Origin: Pseudomonadales bacterium
GTDB taxonomy: Bacteria > Pseudomonadota > Gammaproteobacteria > Pseudomonadales > UBA7239
Length of the DNA: 64,000 bases
Direction: 5' to 3'
Assembly (NCBI GenBank): GCA_041395665.1
Contig: JAWLAB010000003.1
Coordinates: forward strand, 186,001 to 250,000
Below, piece after piece: positions 8,905 through 17,104 of this stretch (the first letter of the stretch is position 1; every line of letters begins with the position of its first letter). The position numbers and the translations under genes were made by a program. The notes beneath the pieces were generated by a model. The model did no database searches, had not been told where the DNA came from, and worked only from the letters and a program-made list of their open reading frames with translations.

Positions 8905-9207
8905 ATGCGGTTTGTCGCGTTGGAAAAACTTCATCGACTGCACGAAGGATACAAGCGAGCCGTTGTTGTTGACGGGCGCAATCTACTGCTTTTTCAGCAT
9001 GATGACCAGATTCATATCGTCGATAATATCTGCCCACATGCGGGAGCTGCATTAGATAGAGGCAGCCTGCGCGGCGGACAGCTTATTTGCCCTTGGCACG
9101 GCATCGCGTTTGATGTGAAAACTGGGCAAGCCGCAACTTGTGGTCTGCGACTAAAAAAGTATCCGCCAGTGTTTGAACAACAAAGCGTTGGCATTTTAAT
9201 TGAGTGA
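8905..9207 (+). CDS. Rieske [2Fe-2S] domain protein
   Basis: The protein is 100 residues from the ATG at 8905. Both cluster-binding boxes are present: CPHAG (Cys43, His45) and CPWHG (Cys62, His65). The size and the lack of a membrane anchor suggest a soluble ferredoxin of the NirD or dioxygenase-ferredoxin type, which carries electrons to a partner enzyme. No oxygenase or reductase partner is adjacent. The gene starts 27 bases from the divergent pabB start and is followed eight bases later by rraA. A longer reading from 8632 would run antisense through pabB and is not credible. Confidence 0.88.
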   Translation: MRFVALEKLHRLHEGYKRAVVVDGRNLLLFQHDDQIHIVDNICPHAGAALDRGSLRGGQLICPWHGIAFDVKTGQAATCGLRLKKYPPVFEQQSVGILIE

Positions 9208-9215
9208 GGTAATAC

Positions 9216-9695
9216 ATGAAGATTTCTACGCCTGATTTGTGTGACGCGCACGAACACGATGTTACCGTGCTTGAACCTTTATTCGGCAGCTTTGGTGGGC
9301 GTGAAGCATTTGGTGGGCAAGTCGTCACTGTTAAATGTTTTGAAGACAATTCAGCAGTCAAAGCGCAGTTGGCAACAGAAGGGCATGGCAGAGTGTTGGT
9401 GGTTGATGGCGGTGGCTCCCTGCGCCGTGCATTGATGGGGGATTTGATTGCTGCCAGTGCCGTGCAAAATGGCTGGAGCGGCGTGGTGATCTACGGCGCC
9501 ATTCGCGATGTGGATGAAATTGCTGCGATGGATTTGGGTGTGCACGCCATGGGCACTATTCCGCTAAAAACAGAACGACGCGGATTGGGCGATGTCGGTG
9601 TGACATTAAAAATCGCTGGAGCGGTGATACAAAATGGCGATTATCTGTACGCCGACAATAACGGCATCATTGTGTCATCAAAAGCGTTGATTTAA
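9216..9695 (+). CDS. rraA: Regulator of RNase E activity A
   Basis: RraA binds RNase E and inhibits its action on RNAs in E. coli. The protein is 159 residues, the typical length. Recognisable segments are STPDLCDAHEHDVTVLEPLF, FGGREAFGGQVVTVKCFEDN, GRVLVVDGGGSLRRALMGD, WSGVVIYGAIRDVDEI and GVTLKIAGAVIQNGDYLYAD. The fold is related to methyltransferase-like swivelling domains, but members have no methyltransferase activity. It lies downstream of the Rieske gene on the same strand and is probably expressed with it; the tRNA promoter begins just after its stop. Confidence 0.95.
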   Translation: MKISTPDLCDAHEHDVTVLEPLFGSFGGREAFGGQVVTVKCFEDNSAVKAQLATEGHGRVLVVDGGGSLRRALMGDLIAASAVQNGWSGVVIYGAIRDVDEIAAMDLGVHAMGTIPLKTERRGLGDVGVTLKIAGAVIQNGDYLYADNNGIIVSSKALI

Positions 9696-9705
9696 GTATT
9701 TTTGG

Positions 9706-9733
9706 TTGACTATTAACCGTCAGCCCATAGAAT
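9706..9733 (+). promoter_or_regulatory. Sigma70-type promoter for the tRNA cluster
   Basis: TTGACT at 9706-9711 and TAGAAT at 9728-9733 are spaced by 16 bases. The region just after the -10 is GC-rich (ACGCGGC), a feature of stringently controlled stable RNA promoters. It lies between the rraA stop and tRNA-Gly. The function is inferred from the sequence match and position. Confidence 0.7.
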
Positions 9734-9771
9734 ACGCGGCTCGCCTTGCAGCTTGAGGCGAAAGTTTTTTT

Positions 9772-9847
<76 letters not shown>

Positions 9848-9851
9848 AATT

Positions 9852-9925
9852 GGCGCGGTGGCAGAGTGGTCATGTAGCGGACTGCAACTCCGTGTACGCC
9901 GGTTCGATTCCGACCCGCGCCTCCA
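9852..9925 (+). tRNA. cysT: tRNA-Cys (GCA)
   Basis: Acceptor GGCGCGG (9852-9858) pairs with CCGCGCC (9915-9921), discriminator T, CCA to 9925. Anticodon GCA at 9884-9886. The T loop has GTTCGATTC. It starts four bases after tRNA-Gly, so one precursor transcript is expected. Confidence 0.96.
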
Positions 9926-9969
9926 TAGTCATAAATGGCTTTCTGTCCCAGCAAGTCATTCACATCACT

Positions 9970-10056
9970 GCCCGAGTGGTGAAATCGGTAGACACAAGGG
10001 ACTTAAAATCCCTCGGGGGCAACCCTGTGCCGGTTCAAGTCCGGCCTCGGGCACCA
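9970..10056 (+). tRNA. leuZ: tRNA-Leu (UAA)
   Basis: Class II tRNA of 87 bases with a long variable arm. Acceptor GCCCGAG (9970-9976) pairs with CTCGGGC (10046-10052), discriminator A, CCA to 10056. The anticodon loop CTTAAAA gives TAA at 10004-10006. It ends the Gly-Cys-Leu cluster. No T-run terminator is visible directly after it. Confidence 0.96.
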
Positions 10057-10242
10057 TCTTTTGTACGGTGCATCAAGAAAGCCATTTCTTGCAAGATTCG
10101 TCTTGAAGATTGTGTTGTAGGTGCTTGAAATCCTGATACCCCCCCTAGATAATCACTCCAATCTTCGGATTAGATACAGAAAATGGTGCGAGGCGCTAGG
10201 GCGCTTCGACATCTGCCAATAACTAGCTATCAGGATGCCAGC

Positions 10243-11940
10243 GTGTCGGATCAACGAGCGGTTAACCTCACTTCTCTGAACATAGTCAAAGCTGAGTTTT
10301 TAGCAGCAATTCAATTGGCTACCAATCAATTAGAGCAGTACATTTCTGCCAGAGAGCGACAGGATCTTGTTGCTGCTGCGCTGGAAAGTTTTCAACAAAT
10401 TGACGGCGTATTTCGAATCGTACAGTTGCAGGGTGCTGATTTACTGACAGCAGAAATTATCGATGTATTAAAAACATTACCACCCGATGCCGACGCCTCT
10501 TATGACAGCGTTTTATCAGCGGTAAGTACAGCTGCATTTGTCGCTACGCGCTATTTTGAATATGTGCAGCAGTTTGAGCGCTCGATGCCGGTTTTATTGT
10601 TGCCATTTATTAATGAAATTCGAGCCGCCAGAAAATTACCTGCTTTGCCAGATAGTCATTTTTTAATAATGAACGCACAGGGTGGAGAACATACGGTTTC
10701 TTCACCAGTGGCGTATACGCAAGATGCAGCGCGCCGATTTAGACATATGTACCAAGTAGGATTGCTTGGTGTTTTACAAGGGCAAAATGCCGATTACTCT
10801 TTAGGATTAATGCAGCGCGCCCTAGAAAGAACAGATGCCATCAGTGATGGAAAACCGTTTAGTAAAATTTTATGGGCAGCAGGCGTTGCGCTATCTACAG
10901 TGCGAGAAAAACATCTCGCTTTGCCTAATTCACGAAAAATGTTGTTATCCGCTCTCGACCGCCAATTAAAAAAATTAGTGCAACAGGGTGAGGTGTTTCT
11001 CGACGAAGCAATCGATGAGCAATTATTGCGCGGCTTTGTTTATGTTGTTGCGACATCAGCTTCGGAATCTTCATCAGCAAAAGCCGTACGCTCCGCTTTT
11101 GCTGTTAATCCCTTGGGATACTCAGAAGCTGAAGTGGAAGAGGAGCTGAACAATTTACGCGGACCTGGCTTATCTACAGTGCAGTCCGTTGCACAAGTAA
11201 TCCAAGAAGAAATTCGTTCCAGCAAAAATGCATTGGAAATGGCTGCACAAGGTGGTGGTGATATCGTGACCACTTACCCAGATATGATTGCTTCATTGAC
11301 GCGCGTTGCCGATACATTATCGGTCGTTGGTTTAGTTTCGCCTGGTCAAGTATTACGCGAGCAAGTGGCAAAAATTAACGAATGGGAGCAGCAGCAACAT
11401 GCAGCAGATCACTCACAATTAGTTGAAGTGGCTGATACGCTGTTATACATAGAAAGTACCGTATCGGCACTTCAGAATATCAATTTATCTCAGGCGAAAT
11501 TAGCTGAAACTAACGCATTGAGTAAAGATACGATCATTGCGCAAAGTCAATTGGCAGAGGCAGAGAAAGTTGTATTGGACGAAGCGCAATCTGGTTTGGC
11601 GTTAATCAAGCGAGCCATGGCCTCTTACGCAGAATCTGGCTATGACTCCGCGCATATTGCTAATTTGGGCAAAAGCTTGAACAGTGTTCGCGGTGCATTA
11701 ATTTTATTAAACATGTCCCGTGCGGCGAAAGTAACAGAATCGTGTATGCAGTTTGTTGAAACAAAATTAATGCGTGCGGATGCCAGTGGTGCAATTCAGC
11801 AACTTATGGAAACTTTTGCTGACGCAGTCATGAGTATTGAATACTTTCTTGAAGCGTATATTGCTGTACATAAACAAGACAACTCCATTTTGGAAATTGC
11901 AGAAGAAAGCGTTAACGCTTTAGGGTTTCCTGCAAATTAA
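10243..11940 (+). CDS. fimL: FimL-like type IV pilus regulator (ChpA N-terminal homologue)
   Basis: The protein is about 565 residues from GTG 10243, close to the roughly 560 of P. aeruginosa FimL. That start has AGGA at 10232-10235; an upstream in-frame ATG at 10183 has no visible ribosome site. The N-terminal region (LTSLNIVKAEFLAAIQLATNQLEQY, then FQQIDGVFRIVQLQGADLL) looks like the degenerate phosphotransfer domains of FimL and the ChpA N-terminus. I find no HxxKG phosphotransfer histidine, as in FimL. FimL raises cAMP with Vfr/CyaB and affects twitching in Pseudomonas; that role here is inferred. No other chp or pil genes are adjacent. The next two genes lie on the same strand. Confidence 0.65.
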   Translation: MSDQRAVNLTSLNIVKAEFLAAIQLATNQLEQYISARERQDLVAAALESFQQIDGVFRIVQLQGADLLTAEIIDVLKTLPPDADASYDSVLSAVSTAAFVATRYFEYVQQFERSMPVLLLPFINEIRAARKLPALPDSHFLIMNAQGGEHTVSSPVAYTQDAARRFRHMYQVGLLGVLQGQNADYSLGLMQRALERTDAISDGKPFSKILWAAGVALSTVREKHLALPNSRKMLLSALDRQLKKLVQQGEVFLDEAIDEQLLRGFVYVVATSASESSSAKAVRSAFAVNPLGYSEAEVEEELNNLRGPGLSTVQSVAQVIQEEIRSSKNALEMAAQGGGDIVTTYPDMIASLTRVADTLSVVGLVSPGQVLREQVAKINEWEQQQHAADHSQLVEVADTLLYIESTVSALQNINLSQAKLAETNALSKDTIIAQSQLAEAEKVVLDEAQSGLALIKRAMASYAESGYDSAHIANLGKSLNSVRGALILLNMSRAAKVTESCMQFVETKLMRADASGAIQQLMETFADAVMSIEYFLEAYIAVHKQDNSILEIAEESVNALGFPAN

Positions 11941-11966
11941 ATAACAAATAATCAAGGAGTTATGTA

Positions 11967-12620
11967 ATGGTCTATCAGGTAATCGCTATTCTTCTCTTTC
12001 TTCTTGCGCTAGCCGCATTATTTTTTGTCTTCAAGTTACTAGGTAACAAGAAATGGATAGCAGGATTTTTGCGTGGTGTTGCTGGTATTAGTATTTTGGT
12101 AGTGGCATTGGGTGCTGTTTTGTCTGGTAAGGATATCTATGGCTACCAATCCGTTGGCGCGGATAATAATGTGGTGGCCACAGTCAGCTTCCGCAAGAAA
12201 GAGGCGAATACTTACATCGTTGAATTACAGGAGCCATCCGGCGCATTTAGCAGTAGGGAAGTTCAAGGACAGCAATGGCAACTCTCCGTAAGAACCTTTG
12301 ATTGGCCGCCCTTAATTGCTTTTGTCGGCTTGCGAACAGGTTATATGCTCGAAGCCATCTCTGCGCGTTTTATTGAGTTGCAACTGGATAAAATGGTCGA
12401 GCGCGAACAACCTGAAGCATTGAGTCAAAAGCGCTCTTGGGATACTTGGCAATTCCTAAATGCCCATCCAGCAGCGATGCCTCTAGTGTCTGCACATCTG
12501 GCAATGACTAACCATACACCGATAGCAGATGGTGCAATTTTTGAAGTTTTATCTGCTGGCCAGTATTTGACGGTAACACCAGTCAATGCCCCAGCAAAAG
12601 ATGCAGTGAAATCGTGGTAG
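11967..12620 (+). CDS. Uncharacterised two-segment membrane protein
   Basis: I do not recognise a named family. The protein is 217 residues with two N-terminal hydrophobic segments, at about 4-24 (IAILLFLLALAALFFVFKLL) and 34-53 (FLRGVAGISILVVALGAVL). A soluble domain of about 160 residues follows, probably periplasmic, with no Cys cluster or catalytic motif I can name. A ribosome site (AAGGAG) precedes the ATG. It lies 26 bases after the fimL-like stop and 15 before sohB, so the three are likely one transcript. A link to envelope quality control through sohB is only a guess. Confidence 0.7.
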   Translation: MVYQVIAILLFLLALAALFFVFKLLGNKKWIAGFLRGVAGISILVVALGAVLSGKDIYGYQSVGADNNVVATVSFRKKEANTYIVELQEPSGAFSSREVQGQQWQLSVRTFDWPPLIAFVGLRTGYMLEAISARFIELQLDKMVEREQPEALSQKRSWDTWQFLNAHPAAMPLVSAHLAMTNHTPIADGAIFEVLSAGQYLTVTPVNAPAKDAVKSW

Positions 12621-12635
12621 TAACATTGAGTATTT

Positions 12636-13700
12636 ATGGAATTTCTTTTTGAGTACGGTATTTTTTTAGCAAAAACGATCACACTGGTTGCCGCTATTGG
12701 TTTTTTATTGGTCTCCTTAACATCCGCAACTCAGCGCTTAAAAAAGCTAGAGAAGCAGGGCTATGTTGAGGTTAAAAGCCTAAATGATAAGTATCACGAA
12801 ATTTCACAAACCATGCAGGCAGCGATACTGTCTGATGATGACTACGAGGCCGTCGTAAAATTAGAAAAGAAAGCTGAGAAAGCTAAGGCCAAAGAAAGTA
12901 AGGTACTCAAGAAAAAAGGTGGTGCTGAAACATCACAAAAATCACGCTTATTTGTTATTGATTTTGATGGTGATATCAAGGCTTCTGATGCCGAAATGCT
13001 ATCTGAAAAAATTACTGCAATTCTCACACAAGCTAAAGCAGAAGATGAGGTGGTTCTTCGTTTAGAAAGTGCAGGAGGCATGGTACATAGCTACGGTTTT
13101 GCAGCCTCTCAGTTGCAGCGCATTCGTAATAAATCTATCCCATTGACTATTTGTGTTGATAAAGTTGCTGCAAGTGGCGGCTATATGATGGCTTGTATCG
13201 GCAACAAAATTCTCGCTGCACCTTTTGCGATTATTGGCTCTATTGGTGTAGTTGCTCAGATCCCAAACTTTAATCGCCTGCTTAAAAAGCATGATGTTGA
13301 TTATGAAGTGCTCACAGCAGGGGAGTACAAACGCACACTAACTATGTTGGGTGAAAATACAGAAAAAGGCAGGCAGAAGTTTCAAGATGAAATACAGGAA
13401 ACTCATAATCTGTTTAAAGACTTTGTTGCAGCATCGCGACCAAACCTTAATATGGAAACTGTTGCCACTGGCGAAACTTGGTTTGGAAAAAAAGCTGCTG
13501 AGCTGCTCCTTGTTGATCAGATTATGACGAGCGAAGAATATCTATTTTCTCGTTATCCAGATGTCGACATTTACCACATTGGCTGGATAGAAAAACATGG
13601 GATCGCCGAGCGGTTCGGTCTGGCAGTAGAAGCATCTATTGATCGCATGTTAAATCGTGCTTTTTCTAGGCTGAAAAATCGTAAGGTTTTTCTTCAATAA
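12636..13700 (+). CDS. sohB: Inner membrane peptidase SohB (S49 family)
   Basis: Membrane-bound serine peptidase of the signal peptide peptidase family. The protein is 354 residues, as in E. coli. An N-terminal membrane segment lies at about 9-30, followed by a charged, lysine-rich linker (about 70-100). The S49 core runs from about 104. The nucleophile is Ser180 in KVAASGGYMMA and the general base Lys232 in EYKRTLTMLGE, the usual Ser/Lys pair; SIGVVAQIPNFNRLLKKHD lies between. In E. coli extra SohB relieves loss of the DegP protease. Here it ends 18 bases before the wax ester synthase gene. Confidence 0.94.
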   Translation: MEFLFEYGIFLAKTITLVAAIGFLLVSLTSATQRLKKLEKQGYVEVKSLNDKYHEISQTMQAAILSDDDYEAVVKLEKKAEKAKAKESKVLKKKGGAETSQKSRLFVIDFDGDIKASDAEMLSEKITAILTQAKAEDEVVLRLESAGGMVHSYGFAASQLQRIRNKSIPLTICVDKVAASGGYMMACIGNKILAAPFAIIGSIGVVAQIPNFNRLLKKHDVDYEVLTAGEYKRTLTMLGENTEKGRQKFQDEIQETHNLFKDFVAASRPNLNMETVATGETWFGKKAAELLLVDQIMTSEEYLFSRYPDVDIYHIGWIEKHGIAERFGLAVEASIDRMLNRAFSRLKNRKVFLQ

Positions 13701-13718
13701 TTTTTTGCGGTAGTTTTT

Positions 13719-15221
13719 ATGAAACAGCTGAGCGGGCTAGATTCCCTGTTCTTACACTCTGAAATGCATGGCATGCCTATGCATATGTCGATGCTATCTA
13801 TTTACGACCCATCATCGACTAAATCAGGTATGGAGTTCAAGAACATCGTAGATTTGTTTGAATCTAGAATTAACGGGGATCTTGCGCTTCTTCGCTGTAA
13901 ATTAATGGAAGTACCACTAAATATGGATCAGCCTTATTGGGTTGAAGATCCCTATTTTGATTTTGTTTATCACATTCGACACATTGCGCTACCTAAACCG
14001 TGTAATTGGCAGAAACTATGTTCGTTAGTGGCTAACTTGCACGCACAGCCATTAAATAGAAATCGTCCTTTATGGGAAGTGCATGTTATTGATGGTTTGA
14101 ATTGTATTGAAGGCATGCCTAACGGTTGTTTTGCAGTTCTTTTCAAAGTTCATCATGCCTTGATGGATGGCAAAACAGCCATGGAAGTATTCAATAGTCT
14201 CCATCATGTTTTGGATGATGAATCTAATCGTTTTCACGCGGTCGATATTGATTTTGCACGCTTTGTTGCCTATGAGTCTGATGTGCACTTCCCCAAAATT
14301 CTCGCTAATGCCGCATTGAATAATGTATACAAGTCGGGCAATTTGATTCGTATGGCGGGGCGAATTTTTGGCCTCTATAACGCCGTCATGCGTGGCATTG
14401 AATCTCGCGAACTAAAGCAGCTTCATAAAAATAAAACTCGGTTTAATGGCCCGTTATCGCCAAGACGCGTAGTGGATCGTGTCAATATTCCTTTTGCAGT
14501 CATTCGTAAGATCAAAAACAAAGTGGGAGATGTTACGGTCAGCGATATTGCTTTAACTGTAATTGGCGGCGGCTTGCGACGGTATCTGATGGCAAAAGAT
14601 GAAATGCCTGAAGACTCTTTGGTTGCCGCTGTTCCGCTTAGCATTCGCAAAAGCGAAGAAGAATCAACCATCGTAGGCAATGAAAAAATCAGTTTGGCCA
14701 ATGTCGCTTTGCGTACTGATATAAAAGACCCGCTAGAAAGATTGAATAAAGTCCATAAAGAATCACAAGCAGGAAAGGCTTACGCAAAAGTACTAGGCAA
14801 TAATTTAGTAGCGGACACGATGAACTGTTTGTACACAGGGCTTGTTGCCTGGGGTGTTAAAACAGCGGTTGAATCTGGTGTGCTTGATAAATTTCCACCG
14901 GCCAATAACACCATTATTGCCAACTTAGCTGGCTCCGCAGAGCCACTGTATTTTTGTGGCGCCAAAATGATAGATTCTTTTGGTATGGGGCCACTTATTC
15001 CCAATACAGGACTTTTTCACACTTTATCGAGTACTTGGGAGTCACTGACAATTGGATTTACTGCTGACCGCCAAAAGATGGAAGACCCTGCGTTCTACGC
15101 ACAATGCTTGCAAGAGTCTTTTAATGACTTATGTGCAAAAGTTTTTCAGGCAGAAGAAGTAGTTGAGCAAGAAGTTGTTTTAGAAAAGAAGAAAATCAAA
15201 AAAGCCAGAAAAAAAATCTGA
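13719..15221 (+). CDS. Wax ester synthase / diacylglycerol acyltransferase (WS/DGAT)
   Basis: Transfers acyl groups from acyl-CoA to fatty alcohols or diacylglycerol, giving storage wax esters or triacylglycerol. The protein is 500 residues. It begins LSGLDSLFLHSE with PMHMSMLSIYDP, the usual WS/DGAT opening. The active-site motif HHxxxDG is complete at 145-151 (HHALMDG). DIALTVIGGGLRRYL and a PLSIRK segment follow mid-protein, and FPPANNTIIANLAGSAEPLYFCGA with FGMGPL is the conserved C-terminal domain stretch. The last residues are very basic. It converges on a hydrolase gene. Which product is made cannot be told from sequence. Confidence 0.9.
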   Translation: MKQLSGLDSLFLHSEMHGMPMHMSMLSIYDPSSTKSGMEFKNIVDLFESRINGDLALLRCKLMEVPLNMDQPYWVEDPYFDFVYHIRHIALPKPCNWQKLCSLVANLHAQPLNRNRPLWEVHVIDGLNCIEGMPNGCFAVLFKVHHALMDGKTAMEVFNSLHHVLDDESNRFHAVDIDFARFVAYESDVHFPKILANAALNNVYKSGNLIRMAGRIFGLYNAVMRGIESRELKQLHKNKTRFNGPLSPRRVVDRVNIPFAVIRKIKNKVGDVTVSDIALTVIGGGLRRYLMAKDEMPEDSLVAAVPLSIRKSEEESTIVGNEKISLANVALRTDIKDPLERLNKVHKESQAGKAYAKVLGNNLVADTMNCLYTGLVAWGVKTAVESGVLDKFPPANNTIIANLAGSAEPLYFCGAKMIDSFGMGPLIPNTGLFHTLSSTWESLTIGFTADRQKMEDPAFYAQCLQESFNDLCAKVFQAEEVVEQEVVLEKKKIKKARKKI

Positions 15222-15227
15222 TGTGAT

Positions 15228-16142
15228 TTAAGCTTCTTTTTGATGCACATGCTTGGCAATAAAACTGCCAATACGATTGATGGCTGTTTTTCCTTCTGGA
15301 ATAAACATGGCTAGTGTTTGCCAAACATGTGGCATGCCATCCCACAGTTCCAATTCACAGGGCACACCCGCTGCGCGATATTTAGCAGCTAACCGTCTTG
15401 AGTCATCCAGTAGCACTTCGTCTTTGCTGACTTGAATGAGTGTTGGCGGCAATCCTGTTGGATCGCCGTATAGCGGTGAAGCATAAGGGTCACGCGTCGA
15501 AGCGCCCGCTAAATAATATTGAGCACCTTCTGGCAGCCCGTCGCCTGGGATCAAAGCATCGCGCTTGAGATTGGTAATAACGGATTCACCTGTTACCGCT
15601 AAGTCTGTCCAAGGTGACATACCCACGGTTGCTGCCGGCAGAGGAAGACCTAAATCTCGAATTTTCAGAACGGTGCCGTAAGTCAAACCGCCGCCCGCAG
15701 AATCGCCAACAATAACGATGTTCTCTGGCTTATAGCCTTGATCCAACAACCAGCGATAAACCTTGATGGAGTCTTCTAGTGCAGCAGGGTAGGGATGTTC
15801 TGGAGCCAATCGATAGTCTGGTGCAATCACTCTACATTTCGATGCAACAGACAAACGCCACAAAATATCTTTGTGTGTTGTATGTGCAGAACAGAAAATG
15901 TATCCGCCACCATGCAAATACAAAATTAGTTTTTCGGGTTCGGCTCCCATTGCTTTGACCCACAAGCAGGGGATGCCTTCGATTCTTTCAGAGCGAAAAT
16001 CGATATCAGCTGGCGGCTTGGGCATACGGCGCGACGAATTATTCACCATCCGGCGTAGAGCAACATGATCGGTATTGGTAAACATACGCTTCTTGAGGAT
16101 GCGTAAAACCAATTTAAATGCTGCTGCCTGATAGCTGCTCAT
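15228..16142 (-). CDS. Alpha/beta hydrolase, hormone-sensitive lipase family
   Basis: Esterase or lipase of 304 residues. The oxyanion-hole motif is HGGG (77-80) and the nucleophile elbow is GDSAGG with Ser148. The catalytic Asp is expected in VSKDEVLLDD and the His in GMPHVWQ. No signal peptide is seen, so it probably acts in the cytosol. It lies tail to tail with the WS/DGAT gene, six bases apart, and is followed by a second hydrolase gene on the same strand. Breakdown of stored esters is an attractive role but remains inference. Confidence 0.9.
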   Translation of the reverse strand: MSSYQAAAFKLVLRILKKRMFTNTDHVALRRMVNNSSRRMPKPPADIDFRSERIEGIPCLWVKAMGAEPEKLILYLHGGGYIFCSAHTTHKDILWRLSVASKCRVIAPDYRLAPEHPYPAALEDSIKVYRWLLDQGYKPENIVIVGDSAGGGLTYGTVLKIRDLGLPLPAATVGMSPWTDLAVTGESVITNLKRDALIPGDGLPEGAQYYLAGASTRDPYASPLYGDPTGLPPTLIQVSKDEVLLDDSRRLAAKYRAAGVPCELELWDGMPHVWQTLAMFIPEGKTAINRIGSFIAKHVHQKEA

Positions 16143-16179
16143 AAGTTAAATAACTCAGATTAAGATTTCAGCGTTACTT

Positions 16180-17004
16180 TCATGCATGTGCTTCATGCAC
16201 GGATTCAGGTTTGCCATCAGAAGCACGCAAAAATAAATATCGGTGTGCCCAATGCGCATCAAATGGCTTCCACTGCTCTTCTGTTTGTGCCAGACGATCT
16301 GAGACTGCGTAATAAATCATCGGGTTGTGAGTCATGCCGATATGACTCCCGCTGATGCGCAGGTTTTCCGTAGAAGCACTCGTCTCATCAATACAACTGC
16401 GCCATGCGGCAATACCGTCACTCTCGCTGTAAATAGAGGTTGATGGAACTGGAGGCGGCATTTCCCAAATGGGTGTACCTTGCAACAATTCATCTTGGCT
16501 TGCACCGGGGTTCAGGCGTTCATAGATTTTCAATATTGAGCTGGACACTTCATCCACATCACTTGTTGCTTTAGGTTGTGCCAAATTGAAAGGCGAGCCT
16601 AGCGTAATAACCTGACGCACATAATCAGGGAGTCGGTGAGCCAAGATACGGGCATAAAGGCCGCCTAAGCTCCAGCCAATCAAGCTGATTTTCTCTTGAT
16701 GTTGGCCGTACATTTCAATAATGCGTTGTTCTAGTTTGAGGTAAGTGCTGTTGCGTAAACCTGCATTTCGACCCAAATCCCAGCCATGTGCGTTATAGCC
16801 CTGTCGCTTCAAATAGCGCCGCAAGACATAGGTGCTGTTATCCGTAGCAAGGAAGCCTGGCAGTATTAACACGGGCTGCCCATTCCCTCGCGGTGCCAAT
16901 CGACGCAGGATAGGCAGGGCGGGGAGTAGGGATAGCGCTTCGACCGGTGCTCTCAGCTCCATCAATGCGTTAGCAAAGTTAATTTTATGTGCTGCTTCTG
17001 TCAT
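16180..17004 (-). CDS. Alpha/beta hydrolase (lipase-like)
   Basis: The protein is 274 residues. VLILPGFLATDNSTYVLRR is a typical strand and oxyanion region, and GWSLGG (110-115) holds nucleophile Ser112. LGSPFNLAQPKATSDVDE follows. A C-terminal His such as in SGSHIGMTHNP is a candidate catalytic residue. No signal peptide or membrane helix is obvious. It is unlike the neighbouring hormone-sensitive-lipase type protein and looks closer to triacylglycerol lipase or PGAP1-like hydrolases; the substrate is unknown. It lies between that hydrolase and the hemerythrin gene, all on the minus strand. Confidence 0.82.
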   Translation of the reverse strand: MTEAAHKINFANALMELRAPVEALSLLPALPILRRLAPRGNGQPVLILPGFLATDNSTYVLRRYLKRQGYNAHGWDLGRNAGLRNSTYLKLEQRIIEMYGQHQEKISLIGWSLGGLYARILAHRLPDYVRQVITLGSPFNLAQPKATSDVDEVSSSILKIYERLNPGASQDELLQGTPIWEMPPPVPSTSIYSESDGIAAWRSCIDETSASTENLRISGSHIGMTHNPMIYYAVSDRLAQTEEQWKPFDAHWAHRYLFLRASDGKPESVHEAHA

Positions 17005-17104
17005 GTTGAACTTCTTAATGGTCAGATTGGGGACATTTCATTTGCATTACACAAAAGATGCCGCTCTTATCCTTAAAAGCATACTACATATAGTGTTTAT
17101 TGTG

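Noticed and set aside
10074..10105. Tandem inverted repeats after tRNA-Leu as a terminator
   Set aside because: No T run follows, so a rho-independent terminator cannot be called.
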